This document shows, one piece after another, positions 24,574 to 32,465 of a stretch of 34,643 bases of DNA; position 1 is the first letter of the stretch; every line of letters begins with the position of its first letter. The stretch lies in assembly GCA_020831775.1 (NCBI GenBank), contig JAFIFZ010000054.1:1-34643 (forward strand), read 5' to 3'. Origin of the DNA: Phycisphaerales bacterium (lineage in GTDB: Bacteria > Planctomycetota > Phycisphaerae > Phycisphaerales > UBA1924). Position numbers and translations under genes: made by a program. Under the pieces are notes generated by a model that ran no database searches, had not been told where the DNA came from, and was given only the letters and a program-made list of their open reading frames with translations.

Positions 24574-25509
24574 ATGCGATCGAGTGCCAGATTCGTTGTT
24601 GCGGGGCTTGCGGCGGTGTTCTGCGGGGCGTCGGCCGCGGCGATGCCTTTCAAGGTGCAAGCGATCGAGCGGCTGGAAGGCCATACGGCCGGTGCCGTGG
24701 GCGTCAAGATCACCGATGCGGGGCAGGTGTTTGGGTTTGGCCAGATGGCTGATGGCGTTCGCACGCAGTTCTGGTGGCAAGCCGATCAGCGGCGCGGATT
24801 GCCGCCGGGGCTGACCGCGGGAGGGCCGCAGCCGCTGGAGCATTACCCGGTTGCGTATGCGAAGAATCGATCGGGCTTGTACGCGGGCGCACGGCAGCGA
24901 CTGCTGAACTCGCCGCTCTCCGCTTTCGTGTGGTCGACCGACCATGGCATGGAGTATCTCGGCTCGCTCGGTGGCGAAGGTTCCGGCGCCTTCGACCTGA
25001 ATGACGATGGCGGGGTCGTCGGGTGGTCGGAGACCGACATTGTCCTCCCGGACGAAAGCCGCGAAGTCGGCGCATTCGTCTGGCGTTCCGAGACGGGGAT
25101 GCAGGGATTGCAGCATCTGCCCGGGTACACGCATGCGGTGGCCGCCGGGATCAACAACCATGGCGCGATTGTCGGGGTTGCAACCAACGACCGCACGACC
25201 GCGACGCACTGGCCGATTCTGCACAACAGGCTGCCGCAGGATTCGGTTGGTGTCATCTGGCTTCACGGCCAAGCGATCGACCTCAATATGATGGTTCTCG
25301 ACGAGGGCTGGATCATCGAAGCCGCGTTTGACATCAACAACCTCGGACAGATCACCGGCATGGGCCTATCGCCGAAGGGGGACCGTGTCGCGGTGATTCT
25401 CCATCCGCTCGGTGAGTCGGAAGTTGACGAGGAGACTCTCGTGGACGACGCGCCCGTGATCATCAGCATCTTCGGGTTGCCTCGCGAGGTGTTCTGCCCG
25501 AAGTGGTAG
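24574..25509 (+). CDS. secreted HAF-repeat protein
   Basis: 311 residues from ATG 24574. The frame is open from 24457, but MRSSARFVVAGLAAVFCGASAAA is a clean signal peptide at this start. The mature protein carries recurring units of the type (D/G)-(L/I)-N-(D/N)-x-G-x-(V/I)-x-G: DLNDDGGVVGWS, GINNHGAIVGVA, DINNLGQITGMG, each separated by 40-60 residues with FVW or similar strands. This is the pattern of the extracellular HAF-repeat family, probably a beta-propeller-like fold of unknown role. No catalytic residues evident. It converges on the membrane protein gene at 25545. Confidence 0.75.
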   Translation: MRSSARFVVAGLAAVFCGASAAAMPFKVQAIERLEGHTAGAVGVKITDAGQVFGFGQMADGVRTQFWWQADQRRGLPPGLTAGGPQPLEHYPVAYAKNRSGLYAGARQRLLNSPLSAFVWSTDHGMEYLGSLGGEGSGAFDLNDDGGVVGWSETDIVLPDESREVGAFVWRSETGMQGLQHLPGYTHAVAAGINNHGAIVGVATNDRTTATHWPILHNRLPQDSVGVIWLHGQAIDLNMMVLDEGWIIEAAFDINNLGQITGMGLSPKGDRVAVILHPLGESEVDEETLVDDAPVIISIFGLPREVFCPKW

Positions 25510-25544
25510 TTTTATGAGCGAGGGGCTGCCACCGAGGCGGCTCA

Positions 25545-26357
25545 TCAGCGATGGCGGGCGGCTTTGTTCGGCACGCTCAGGCCGCTGATGCGTGCGGCGC
25601 CTCGGGCGGTCGGGCCTGTGCGGCAGTGTTGGCGTTGCGACTTGCAACGAACTTTGAGATTGAAGTCTTTCAGCGCGTAGAGCTTGCTTGAGCGGAGGGG
25701 CTCGGGCATCTCGTCCTTGACTCTCAGAACGCGGGCGAGGGACCAGTGTGTGGCGAGCACAGTGACAGGCGCAGTTTCGGCGAGGAGGACGAGGATGTAG
25801 CGATAGTCGATGGTTCCTTTGATCGTGCCCGGGAAGGCGGCCCGTGCGAGCAGCAGATCCGCTTTGTTTGACGGGATGGGGAGCGAGTCGGTCCGGATAC
25901 GGCCCACGATTCTCGACAGGACGATGCGGCTGTCTTTGCCGATCAAAACACAGGTCTTCACTTTCGGGCTCAAAGCAATGCCGATGAACGCCGCGCCCGC
26001 GAGCAGCGAGATATAGCCCATGATCGCGAAGGCGCCGAACGGGTCGAATCGGCCGGAAAGTGTTGCGTAGTAGAGCACCGCCGCCGCGATCCCGATCCAG
26101 ATGATGCCTATCGCGACGAAGAGTCCTCGTTGATCTTGCGACTGTGTCTCCCACGATCTATTCGTCTCATCGAACGCCCAATTGGGGATCTGTGTGCGAT
26201 GCAGTGAACCTGCGAGTAAGGAGTTTACGGGTTCGACGAGCGGGAGATCGTCGCGTTCGAGGCGGGCCTTCAGCGCGTCGAAGTCGTTGATGTTGTCGAG
26301 CTCGACGGCTTCGACCGGGTCTTCTGTGATGCGTTTGACCAGCAGCGCTCGTCCCAT
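25545..26357 (-). CDS. membrane protein of unknown function, tandem paralogue 1
   Basis: 270 residues. The N-terminal soluble part begins MGRALLVKRITEDPVEAVEL and DFDALKARLERDDLPLVEP. Two membrane helices lie at about 80-100 and 110-130. A C-terminal cytoplasmic or periplasmic domain has LLLARAAFPGTIKGTIDYRY and SLARVLRVKDE, and a basic tail GPTARGAARISGLSVPNKAA. All these blocks recur in the next gene upstream (26636-27460), so the pair arose by tandem duplication with a period of about 1103 bp that includes the upstream repeats. No family recognised; the pattern of conserved termini and diverged middle suggests both are functional. Confidence 0.72.
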   Translation of the reverse strand: MGRALLVKRITEDPVEAVELDNINDFDALKARLERDDLPLVEPVNSLLAGSLHRTQIPNWAFDETNRSWETQSQDQRGLFVAIGIIWIGIAAAVLYYATLSGRFDPFGAFAIMGYISLLAGAAFIGIALSPKVKTCVLIGKDSRIVLSRIVGRIRTDSLPIPSNKADLLLARAAFPGTIKGTIDYRYILVLLAETAPVTVLATHWSLARVLRVKDEMPEPLRSSKLYALKDFNLKVRCKSQRQHCRTGPTARGAARISGLSVPNKAARHR

Positions 26358-26400
26358 CGGTGGATCCCCCTGGGGCTTGGTGGGCAGTTTAACGGGGAGG

Positions 26401-26619
26401 ACCCGACTCTTCGCTGTACTCAGAGGTCGGCGTCAGGGGGTGTTCGGCTCGGTCGACCGTGGCACAGGCGTCCCCGCCTGTGCGGAAGCGCTGTCGTTGA
26501 TCGCCGGCGGGATGTTCGCCCGGGCGGGACGCCCGGGCCACGGTCTATTGCGGCTCGGGCTTGCGTGTTGGGGGTCGGTTGACGGTTGGACCCGACTCTT
26601 CGCTTCGCTCAGAGATCGG
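26401..26619. repeat. H-E-H repeat block upstream of paralogue 1
   Basis: Module H (26401-26430, CCCGACTCTTCGCT...CAGAGGTCGG), element E copy 2 (26455-26545, 91 bp with GACCGTGGC/GCCACGGTC ends), and a second H (26590-26619). The same arrangement occurs at 27503-27723 upstream of paralogue 2, so the block was carried in the tandem duplication. Confidence 0.88.
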
Positions 26620-26635
26620 CGGCCGAGGAACGGGA

Positions 26636-27460
26636 TCAGCGTGGGTTTTGGGGCGGCGCGGCGGCTTTGTTCGGCACGCTCAGGCCGCTGACGCGGGCGA
26701 CGCCTCGGGCGATCGGGCCTGTGCGGTGGTGTCGGCCGTGAGATCTGCAACGCACTTTCAGATGAAGGTGTTCAAGCGCGTAGAGCGTGCGTGAGCGGAG
26801 CGGTTCGGGCGCTTCGTCCTTAACTCTGAGGATGCGGGCGAGGGACGAGTGCGAGGCGAGCAGCGCGATCGGAACGCCCTTGGCAAGCAGCACGAGCAGG
26901 TAGCGATAGTCGATGGTGCCTTTGAGCGTGCCCGGAAATGCGGCTCGTGCGATGAGGAGGCCGGTGTCGGCGCCATCGATCGAGAGTGAACCTATTTGTT
27001 TTTTACCCTTGAGGTACGAAACCGTAACCGTGTTGTTGTCTTCGACGGAAATGGATGTCTTGAACCGCAGCAAAATTGATATGGCAATGAATGAAATCCC
27101 AATGAGTGAAATAAGATACATGAAGATAGAAAGCGTATCAAATGGGTCGAAGGACCCGAAGATCGTCGCGGCGTAAAGACAGGCCGAGGCTATGCCGAGA
27201 AAGATCAGGCCAATCGCCGCGTGGTACCCCCGGTGTGGCGGTTTCTGTACGGCGGAGGCTCGGTTCGGGGCGTCGTGTTTCCATTGCGGGATGTATGCCC
27301 GATGAACAAGCCGGAGGCGTGAGTAGTACTCCGGTTCTACGAGCGGGAGATCGTTGCGCTCGAGGCGGGCCTTAAGCGCGTCGAAGTCGACGAGGTTTTC
27401 GAGCTCAATGGCTTCGATCGGGTCTTCCAAGACGCGGTGGATGAGCAGTGTTCGTCCCAT
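26636..27460 (-). CDS. membrane protein of unknown function, tandem paralogue 2
   Basis: 274 residues, ATG 27460 with AGGAG about 10 bases upstream. Same layout as its paralogue: MGRTLLIHRVLEDPIEAIEL, DFDALKARLERNDLPLVEP, two membrane helices at about 80-98 and 108-130, AAFPGTLKGTIDYRY, SLARILRVKDEAPEPLRS and tail GPIARGVARVSGLSVPNKAA. The middle, around 27000-27130, is more AT-rich than the rest and more diverged from the paralogue. Function unknown. The very high conservation of the last 25 residues, in both protein and DNA, suggests either selection or local gene conversion. Confidence 0.72.
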   Translation of the reverse strand: MGRTLLIHRVLEDPIEAIELENLVDFDALKARLERNDLPLVEPEYYSRLRLVHRAYIPQWKHDAPNRASAVQKPPHRGYHAAIGLIFLGIASACLYAATIFGSFDPFDTLSIFMYLISLIGISFIAISILLRFKTSISVEDNNTVTVSYLKGKKQIGSLSIDGADTGLLIARAAFPGTLKGTIDYRYLLVLLAKGVPIALLASHSSLARILRVKDEAPEPLRSRTLYALEHLHLKVRCRSHGRHHRTGPIARGVARVSGLSVPNKAAAPPQNPR

Positions 27461-27502
27461 CGGGTTTCATCTCCTGTCGCGGCTGGACAGTGTAATGGAT
27501 TG

Positions 27503-27723
27503 ACCCGACTCTTCGCTGTACTCAGAGGTCGGCGTCTTGGGGGCGTTCGGCTCGGTCGACCGTGGCACAGGCGTCCCCGCCTGTGCGGAAGCGCTGTCAT
27601 TGATCGCCGGCGGGATGTTCGCCCGGGCGGGACGCCCGGGCCACGGTCTGTTGCGGCTCGGCCTTGCGTGTTGGGGGGTCGGTGGTTGGTTCGACCCGAC
27701 TCTTCGCTTCGCTCAGAGGTCGG
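27503..27723. repeat. H-E-H repeat block upstream of paralogue 2
   Basis: Module H (27503-27532), element E copy 3 (27558-27648, 91 bp), module H (27694-27723). It matches 26401-26619 almost base for base, including TCGGCTCGGTC before E and TTGCGGCTCG after it. Confidence 0.88.
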
Positions 27724-27777
27724 CGTCCGCCCCCGAGCCGGGCTCGGTTGGTCGACGCTCGGTGATCGGCTCCGGAG

Positions 27778-27871
27778 GTGGCACGGCTCGCCGAGCCGTG
27801 TCCTACCCCCCCTTCCCAAACTCCTGCTCGCCTGCTCGACCCTCTCCTGCTCTCGCCCGCCGGGGGCGGGC
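27778..27871. repeat. composite palindromic repeat (D + F) upstream of rplM
   Basis: Module D (27778-27806, GTGGCACGGCTCGCCGAGCCGTGTCCTAC) adjoins a CT-rich F unit (27821-27871, CTCCTGCTCGCCTGCTCG... ending CGCCCGCCGGGGGCGGGCG). It ends immediately before the candidate rplM promoter. The rest of 27461-28062 outside the repeats holds only that promoter and an untranslated leader. Confidence 0.8.
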
Positions 27872-27872
27872 G

Positions 27873-27902
27873 TTGACCCATCCGACAGGGGTGGCCTATC
27901 CT
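27873..27902 (+). promoter_or_regulatory. candidate sigma70-type promoter for rplM-rpsI
   Basis: TTGACC (27873-27878) and TATCCT (27897-27902) separated by 18 bases, close to the TTGACA/TATAAT consensus. It starts 2 bp after the end of an F repeat and would give a leader of about 155 bases before rplM. Confidence 0.4.
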
Positions 27903-28062
27903 TGCAGCCCAGGTCTCGGCCTCGCGGCGATGCCGCGGTCCATGCACCAATCATGCCGGCTTGTCCGGCCCGCCCCGCCCGGTAGGCGGCGAGTCAGCCT
28001 TTCGCGGCGTTGTCCCGGCGTTGGACCGGTCGCCGTCGGGCCCGAGTCAGTGGAGGCCACAG

Positions 28063-28515
28063 ATGCCAGAGCTCCGCCGACAGACCACGATCTTCAATCA
28101 GGGCCAGGAGCCCGTGAAGCGGTGGCATGTCATCGACGCGACCGACCGTCCCCTCGGGCGGCTCGCGACCGAAGTCGCCACCATCCTCATGGGCAAGCAC
28201 CGCCCCGAGTACACGCCCCACTCCGACTGCGGCGATTATGTGATCGTCCTCAACGCCTCGAAGGTCGGCCTGACCGGCTCCAAGGCGGAGCGGTCGTACC
28301 GCAAGCGGTTCACCGGCTATCCGGGCGGCCTGAAGCTGGAGACCTTCGGGCACCTCCGCGAGCGTCGCCCGCAGGCCCTCGTCGAGGGGACCGTCAAGCG
28401 GATGCTGCCCAAGACCCGTCTCGGGCGCGTGATGATCCAGAAGCTGAAGGTGTACGAGGGGGCCGAGCACCCGCACCAGGCCCAGCTCGCCGGGCTCGCC
28501 GCAGAGCAGAACTGA
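28063..28515 (+). CDS. rplM: 50S ribosomal protein L13
   Basis: 150 residues from ATG 28063, with GGAGG 6 bases upstream; the frame open from 27961 has no such site. uL13 binds 23S rRNA early in large-subunit assembly. Family features: WHVIDATDRPLGRLATEVA, GDYVIVLNASKVGLTGSK, YRKRFTGYPGGLK and VKRMLPKTRLGR. The N-terminus has about ten extra residues (MPELRRQTTIFNQGQEPVKR) compared with many bacterial L13 proteins. It precedes rpsI directly with 3 bp between the stop and the first ATG, the conserved L13-S9 operon order. Confidence 0.97.
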   Translation: MPELRRQTTIFNQGQEPVKRWHVIDATDRPLGRLATEVATILMGKHRPEYTPHSDCGDYVIVLNASKVGLTGSKAERSYRKRFTGYPGGLKLETFGHLRERRPQALVEGTVKRMLPKTRLGRVMIQKLKVYEGAEHPHQAQLAGLAAEQN

Positions 28516-28518
28516 CCG

Positions 28519-29049
28519 ATGCAGACGCCGGGGAACCCACCGATGACCCAGACCGACACGAACGCTGGCCAAGAGGGCCTGATCGACCTCTCCTCTCCGA
28601 ACACCCGTGCTGTTCGCGATCCGGTTCCGCCGGATGCGCACGGCTGGTGGTGGGGCACCGGGCGTCGCAAGACGGCCGTGGCCCGCGTCCGCATGCGTGC
28701 GGCCAAGGAGGACGAGGCGAAGATCTCGATCCAGATCTCCAAGACCAAGTTCAAGACGGTCGACGAGTACTTCACCGAGCCGGAGGACCGGGCGGACTGC
28801 TACGCCCCCCTGGATGTGACGCAGACGCGTGACAAGTTCCAGATCTTCGTCCGCTGCGCCGGCGGGGGGATCACCGGGCAGGCCCAGGCCGTGCGCCTCG
28901 GGATCGCCCGGGCGCTGCGCGACTTCGACCCTTCGCTCGAAGGCATTCTTCGTGACAACGGGTTCCTGACCCGCGACGCCCGCGAGGTGGAGCGGAAGAA
29001 GTACGGCCTGGCCGGCGCCCGCCGTCGCTTCCAGTTCTCGAAGCGCTAA
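28519..29049 (+). CDS. rpsI: 30S ribosomal protein S9
   Basis: 176 residues from ATG 28519; ATG 28543 is an alternative (168 residues). Neither has a strong Shine-Dalgarno, consistent with coupling to rplM. uS9 features: GTGRRKTAVARVRM, GGGITGQAQAVRLGIARAL, FLTRDAREVERKKYGLAGARRRF and the C-terminal QFSKR tail that reaches the decoding site. About 45 residues of acidic and polar sequence precede the conserved domain (normally about 130 residues in total), an N-terminal extension of unknown role. A strong terminator follows. Confidence 0.97.
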   Translation: MQTPGNPPMTQTDTNAGQEGLIDLSSPNTRAVRDPVPPDAHGWWWGTGRRKTAVARVRMRAAKEDEAKISIQISKTKFKTVDEYFTEPEDRADCYAPLDVTQTRDKFQIFVRCAGGGITGQAQAVRLGIARALRDFDPSLEGILRDNGFLTRDAREVERKKYGLAGARRRFQFSKR

Positions 29050-29077
29050 GCCTTCGGTTCGACATGCTTTTCTCTGG

Positions 29078-29105
29078 CGGCGGTCCTTTGGGGCCGCCGT
29101 TTTTT
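29078..29105 (+). terminator. rho-independent terminator of rplM-rpsI
   Basis: Stem CGGCGGTCC with GGGCCGCCG (one G-T pair), a four-base TTTG loop, then six T. It starts 28 bp after the rpsI stop codon. Confidence 0.88.
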
Positions 29106-29185
29106 ACTGCGCGGCTGCTCGGTGCGCGGATCGGCGTTCGTGCGGACTCTGCTTTGCGGTAGACTGGAGCCGACCGAACCCGTCC

Positions 29186-30058
29186 ATGGCCCAGCGAACC
29201 AGACTCGAATCCGATCGCCCAGGAGGGGCCGAGACCCCGCCTGTGCCGCCGCCCGGCGCTGATGAGCGTCGGCGTCGTTGGGTCGTGGTGCGTCGGGTGG
29301 TCATCGTCGGGGCGATCGTGTTCGGGCTGGGGGCGGGGGTGGTGGTGCTGGCGGCGGTGCACATGGTCGGCCAGGCGCCGGTCTGGTGGCGTGCGGCCGA
29401 GCCGGACAACCCCGAGACCGCCGAGGTCGCCGAACGCATCGAACGGGCGCTGGTCAACGAGCTGCACCGCGTGGACCGCGCCGCGAGCGAGGAGACGGCC
29501 GAGGGCGGGGGTGACTGGATCAGCGAGCCCTGGGGGTTCACGGTGTCGGCGAGGGATGTGAACGCGTGGCTGAACACGCGCCTGCCGCGCTGGGCGGAGA
29601 ACGAGGAGCCGGACTTCGACTGGCCCGAGAGCGTGCGCGAGCTGCAGATCGACTTTTCCGGGCGTCTGATCCGGATCGGGGCGCGGGTGAACACGGGGGA
29701 GGGGGATCGGACGCTGTGGGCGTCGTTCCGGCCGGAGATCCGCAAGGACGGGTCGCTCTGGATCGTGGCGGACGGGGCGTATGTCGGGCGTTTGCCGATC
29801 CCCCCCTCGCTGGTGCTGAACCAGACGGAAGCGAAGCTCGAGACGCTGCTGGACATGAAGCTCGAAGACCGCGAGTTCTGGTCTCGCGTGATCCGGGCGG
29901 CGATGGGGGCCGAGGCGATGCTCGAAGACGCGTCGATCGGGCTGGGCGACGGGCGACGGGTGCGGCTGTTGCGGATCGTGTCGCGTTATGACCGGATCGA
30001 GGTGACCTGCCGCACGGAGTGGTCGAGGCGTGTGGCGTCGGACGCGGGGGATCGGTAG
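29186..30058 (+). CDS. single-pass membrane protein of unknown function
   Basis: 290 residues. A basic and proline-rich cytoplasmic N-terminus (1-32) leads to one membrane helix (about 33-58: VVVRRVVIVGAIVFGLGAG). The rest is an extracytoplasmic domain with FTVSARDVNAWLNTRLPRW, LQIDFSGRLIRIGARV and LPIPPSLVLNQTEAKLETLL. The AWLN and alternating strand pattern recall planctomycete proteins with a lipid-binding-like beta domain, but I cannot assign a family. A TAGACT -10-like hexamer lies at 29160-29165. It converges on the acidic-tail membrane protein with 18 bp between them. Confidence 0.7.
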   Translation: MAQRTRLESDRPGGAETPPVPPPGADERRRRWVVVRRVVIVGAIVFGLGAGVVVLAAVHMVGQAPVWWRAAEPDNPETAEVAERIERALVNELHRVDRAASEETAEGGGDWISEPWGFTVSARDVNAWLNTRLPRWAENEEPDFDWPESVRELQIDFSGRLIRIGARVNTGEGDRTLWASFRPEIRKDGSLWIVADGAYVGRLPIPPSLVLNQTEAKLETLLDMKLEDREFWSRVIRAAMGAEAMLEDASIGLGDGRRVRLLRIVSRYDRIEVTCRTEWSRRVASDAGDR

Positions 30059-30076
30059 GGGGGATCAGGCTTTGAG

Positions 30077-30898
30077 TCAGGGCTTGAAGAGGTTGGGCTC
30101 GTCGTCCTCTTCTTCGTCCTCGTACTCCTCGTCTTCCTCGTATTCGTCCTCGTCGACTTCCTCGTCGTCTTCTTCGTCTTCTTCCTCGTCCTCTTCGTCG
30201 GGGTCTTCTTCGTCTTCTTCGAGCTCGTCCTCTTCTTCCTCGTTCTCATCTTCCTCGTTCTCATCCTCTTCTTCTTCGTCCCAGTCTTCTTCCTCTTCCT
30301 CGTCGGCTTCTTCCCACTCGTCTTCATCTGCGAATGAGGCGGGGGCGAACCGGGCGTCGTCTGTTTCGTCGTCTTCTGCCTCCTCGATGAACTCGTCCTC
30401 GCGTCGGGCGGCGGGGCGTGTGGGGGGGAGGAGGCCCATGAGGATCGCGACGGAGCCGCAGGCGATCAGCCAGAGGCGGCCGGTCTCGTCGGTGCTCCAT
30501 CGGAGGAGTTTGGAGTCGGCGCGTCGGCGCTTGGGGGGCTTGGGGGGCGCGGGCTCGATGCGCTCGAAGATCGAGATGTCGTGCTGCTCGGGCAGGGGCT
30601 CGGCCTGCTCGCGGTCGAGCGAGACGAGGTTGAGCTGGCTGCGGGCGAGGGAGCGGACGACGGCTTCATCGCCGCGCTCGATTGCGGCGAGGTAGGTCCT
30701 GTAGCGTTCGAGCCGCTGCTCGCGGTGCTCGACCATGGCGTGGGCGCGGTCGCGGCGCCAGGTGGCTTCCAAGAGCCGGTCCTCGGCGGGGACGAGAATC
30801 GCGGCGCCGACGAGGCCGAGCCCGGCGAGCAGGAAGAGCCAGCCGGGGATCCAGGGGATGGTTCTGGCAAGAGCGCCTTGCATTGCGCCTGATCTCAT
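30077..30898 (-). CDS. two-helix membrane protein with extreme acidic C-terminal tail
   Basis: 273 residues from ATG 30898; ATG 30883 is also possible, and neither has a strong Shine-Dalgarno. Membrane helix 1 at about 14-36 and helix 2 at about 141-158 flank a basic, helical loop (40-130; ATWRRDRAHAMVEHREQRLERY). After a short linker, residues about 191-268 consist almost wholly of Glu and Asp with a few Trp, Tyr and Asn, ending DEPNLFKP. Both termini face the same side, and the tail is predicted cytoplasmic if the positive-inside rule holds for the flanking Arg residues. It may bind cations or basic proteins. The coding DNA is a degenerate GAG/GAA/GAC repeat at about 30090-30330. Confidence 0.75.
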   Translation of the reverse strand: MRSGAMQGALARTIPWIPGWLFLLAGLGLVGAAILVPAEDRLLEATWRRDRAHAMVEHREQRLERYRTYLAAIERGDEAVVRSLARSQLNLVSLDREQAEPLPEQHDISIFERIEPAPPKPPKRRRADSKLLRWSTDETGRLWLIACGSVAILMGLLPPTRPAARREDEFIEEAEDDETDDARFAPASFADEDEWEEADEEEEEDWDEEEEDENEEDENEEEEDELEEDEEDPDEEDEEEDEEDDEEVDEDEYEEDEEYEDEEEDDEPNLFKP

Positions 30899-31017
30899 CG
30901 GGCGGCGTCCGGTCCCGGACACCAAAGATCCGCGTCGTCCGTGACGCGTATGGGGTGAATGTAGCACCGATGCGGCGGGACGCGTGGGCGGCGTCGGGCC
31001 GGTAGACTTGCCCGCGA

Positions 31018-32340
31018 ATGTCCAGGCGAGCGGTCATAACGGGTTTGGGGGTGGTGAGCGCGTACGGCGTGGGGCTCGAAGCGTTGTGGGCCGGGCTTTC
31101 GTCCGGCCAGAGCGCCCTGGGGCCTGTGAAGTCGTTCGATGCGACGGGGTTTGCGTGCTCGGCGGGGGGCGAGGCGGAGGGGGTGAGCGCCAAGGACGCG
31201 GTGCCCAAGACCTACCGGAAGTTTGTGAAGGTGATGGCCCGGGATACGGAGCTTGCGGTGGTCGCCGCGGGGCTGGCCGTCGAGGACGCGGGGCTGATGA
31301 CACGGGTTGGAGAGGGCGAGCCGACCTACGCCCCCGGGCGGATGGGGTGCCACATCGGCGCCGGGCTGATGGCGACGGAGCTGAAGGAGCTGACCTCGGC
31401 CCTGGCGACGGCGGTCGGCGAGGACGGGCAGTTCGGGCTGGACGCGTGGGGGAGCAAGGGCATCAACAACCTGCAGCCCCTGTGGCTGCTGAAGTACCTG
31501 CCGAACATGCTGGCCTGCCATGTGACGATCCTGCACGGCTGCGAGGGGCCGAGCAACACGCTGACCGATGCGGAGGCTTCTGGGCTCTTGAGCTTGGGCG
31601 AGTCGGCGCGGGTGATCCAGCGAGGGGATGCGGAGGTCTGTTTTTCGGGCGGGGCGGAGTCGAAGCTGAACCCGATGGGGGTCTTGCGGATGACCCGGGC
31701 GGGGCGGCTGGCCGAGACGAACGGGGCCGACCCGGCGTCGCTGGTCCGTCCTTATGACGCCGGGGCGACGGGGCAGCTCTTGGGCGAGGGCGGGGGGATC
31801 CTGATCGTTGAGGAAGCGGAAGCCGCGGCGGCCCGTGGCGCGAAGGTGTATGCCGAGATTCTGGGGTTCGGGGCCGGGCAGTCGGGGCGTGGGCTGGACA
31901 GCATGACGCTGGAGGGCGAGGCGCCGGAGGTGGACGACGGGCTTGTGGGGGCGATCGAGCGGGCGCTGGCCGAGGCGGGTTGCGGGGCGGACGAGATCGA
32001 TGCGATCGTGCCGCACGCCGCGGGGCATCGGTGGATGGACCTCGGCGAGGCTGGCGCGTTGCGCGAGGTCTTCGGGGAGCGGCTCGGTTCTGTGCCCCTG
32101 GTGACGCTGACGCCCGGGATCGGCGAGTGCGTGGCCGGGGCGGGCGGGGTGCAGGCGGTCGTCGGGGCGGCGTGCCTGGCGAGGGGGCGGCTGCCGGGGC
32201 GGATCCACGCGGGCTCGCCTGCGGATGGGCTTGACGCGGGACCGGCGCCCGAGCGGGAGCTGCCGCTGAAGCGGGTGCTGGTCTGCACGACCTCGCTGGG
32301 GGGCGCCAGCGCGGCGATCGTGCTGGGGCGATCTGGGTGA
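31018..32340 (+). CDS. ketosynthase-like protein lacking the active-site Cys (chain-length-factor type)
   Basis: 440 residues with a thiolase-fold beta-ketoacyl-ACP synthase layout: RAVITGLGVVSAYG at the start, RGDAEVCFSGGAES, RPYDAGATGQLLGEGGGILIVE, and TSLGGASAAIVLG at the end. Aligned by eye with the intact enzyme at 33027, the active-site Cys is Glu186 (DAEASG for TACAAS), the first His is kept (His333, VPHAAGH), the lysine is Thr365 and the second His is Glu370 (TPGIGE for SMTGH). It should not condense acyl chains alone. Loss of Cys is typical of chain-length-factor subunits that pair with an active ketosynthase; Gln is usual there. A TAGACT -10-like hexamer is at 31003. Confidence 0.85.
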   Translation: MSRRAVITGLGVVSAYGVGLEALWAGLSSGQSALGPVKSFDATGFACSAGGEAEGVSAKDAVPKTYRKFVKVMARDTELAVVAAGLAVEDAGLMTRVGEGEPTYAPGRMGCHIGAGLMATELKELTSALATAVGEDGQFGLDAWGSKGINNLQPLWLLKYLPNMLACHVTILHGCEGPSNTLTDAEASGLLSLGESARVIQRGDAEVCFSGGAESKLNPMGVLRMTRAGRLAETNGADPASLVRPYDAGATGQLLGEGGGILIVEEAEAAAARGAKVYAEILGFGAGQSGRGLDSMTLEGEAPEVDDGLVGAIERALAEAGCGADEIDAIVPHAAGHRWMDLGEAGALREVFGERLGSVPLVTLTPGIGECVAGAGGVQAVVGAACLARGRLPGRIHAGSPADGLDAGPAPERELPLKRVLVCTTSLGGASAAIVLGRSG

Positions 32341-32348
32341 GAGGGGGG

Positions 32349-32385
32349 GAGCACCGACCTCGCCGAGCCGAGGTCGGTGGCACGG
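32349..32385. repeat. module A palindrome after the first ketosynthase gene
   Basis: GAGCACCGACCTCG, a CCGAGC loop region, CGAGGTCGGTGGCACGG. Same element as 11976-12010, in the same orientation, inserted 8 bp after the ketosynthase-like stop codon. Confidence 0.85.
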
Positions 32386-32465
32386 GGAACGGGGGGAGCA
32401 TGAAGTTGGCGGGGCCGGTATGCTTGCCTCGGACCCTTTGACCCGTTTGTGGAGAACCGATCAAC

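Noticed and set aside
30030-30695. Plus-strand frame encoding a long polyserine stretch
   Set aside because: It is the complement of the Glu/Asp-coding repeat of the acidic-tail membrane protein, which has membrane helices and a sensible start.
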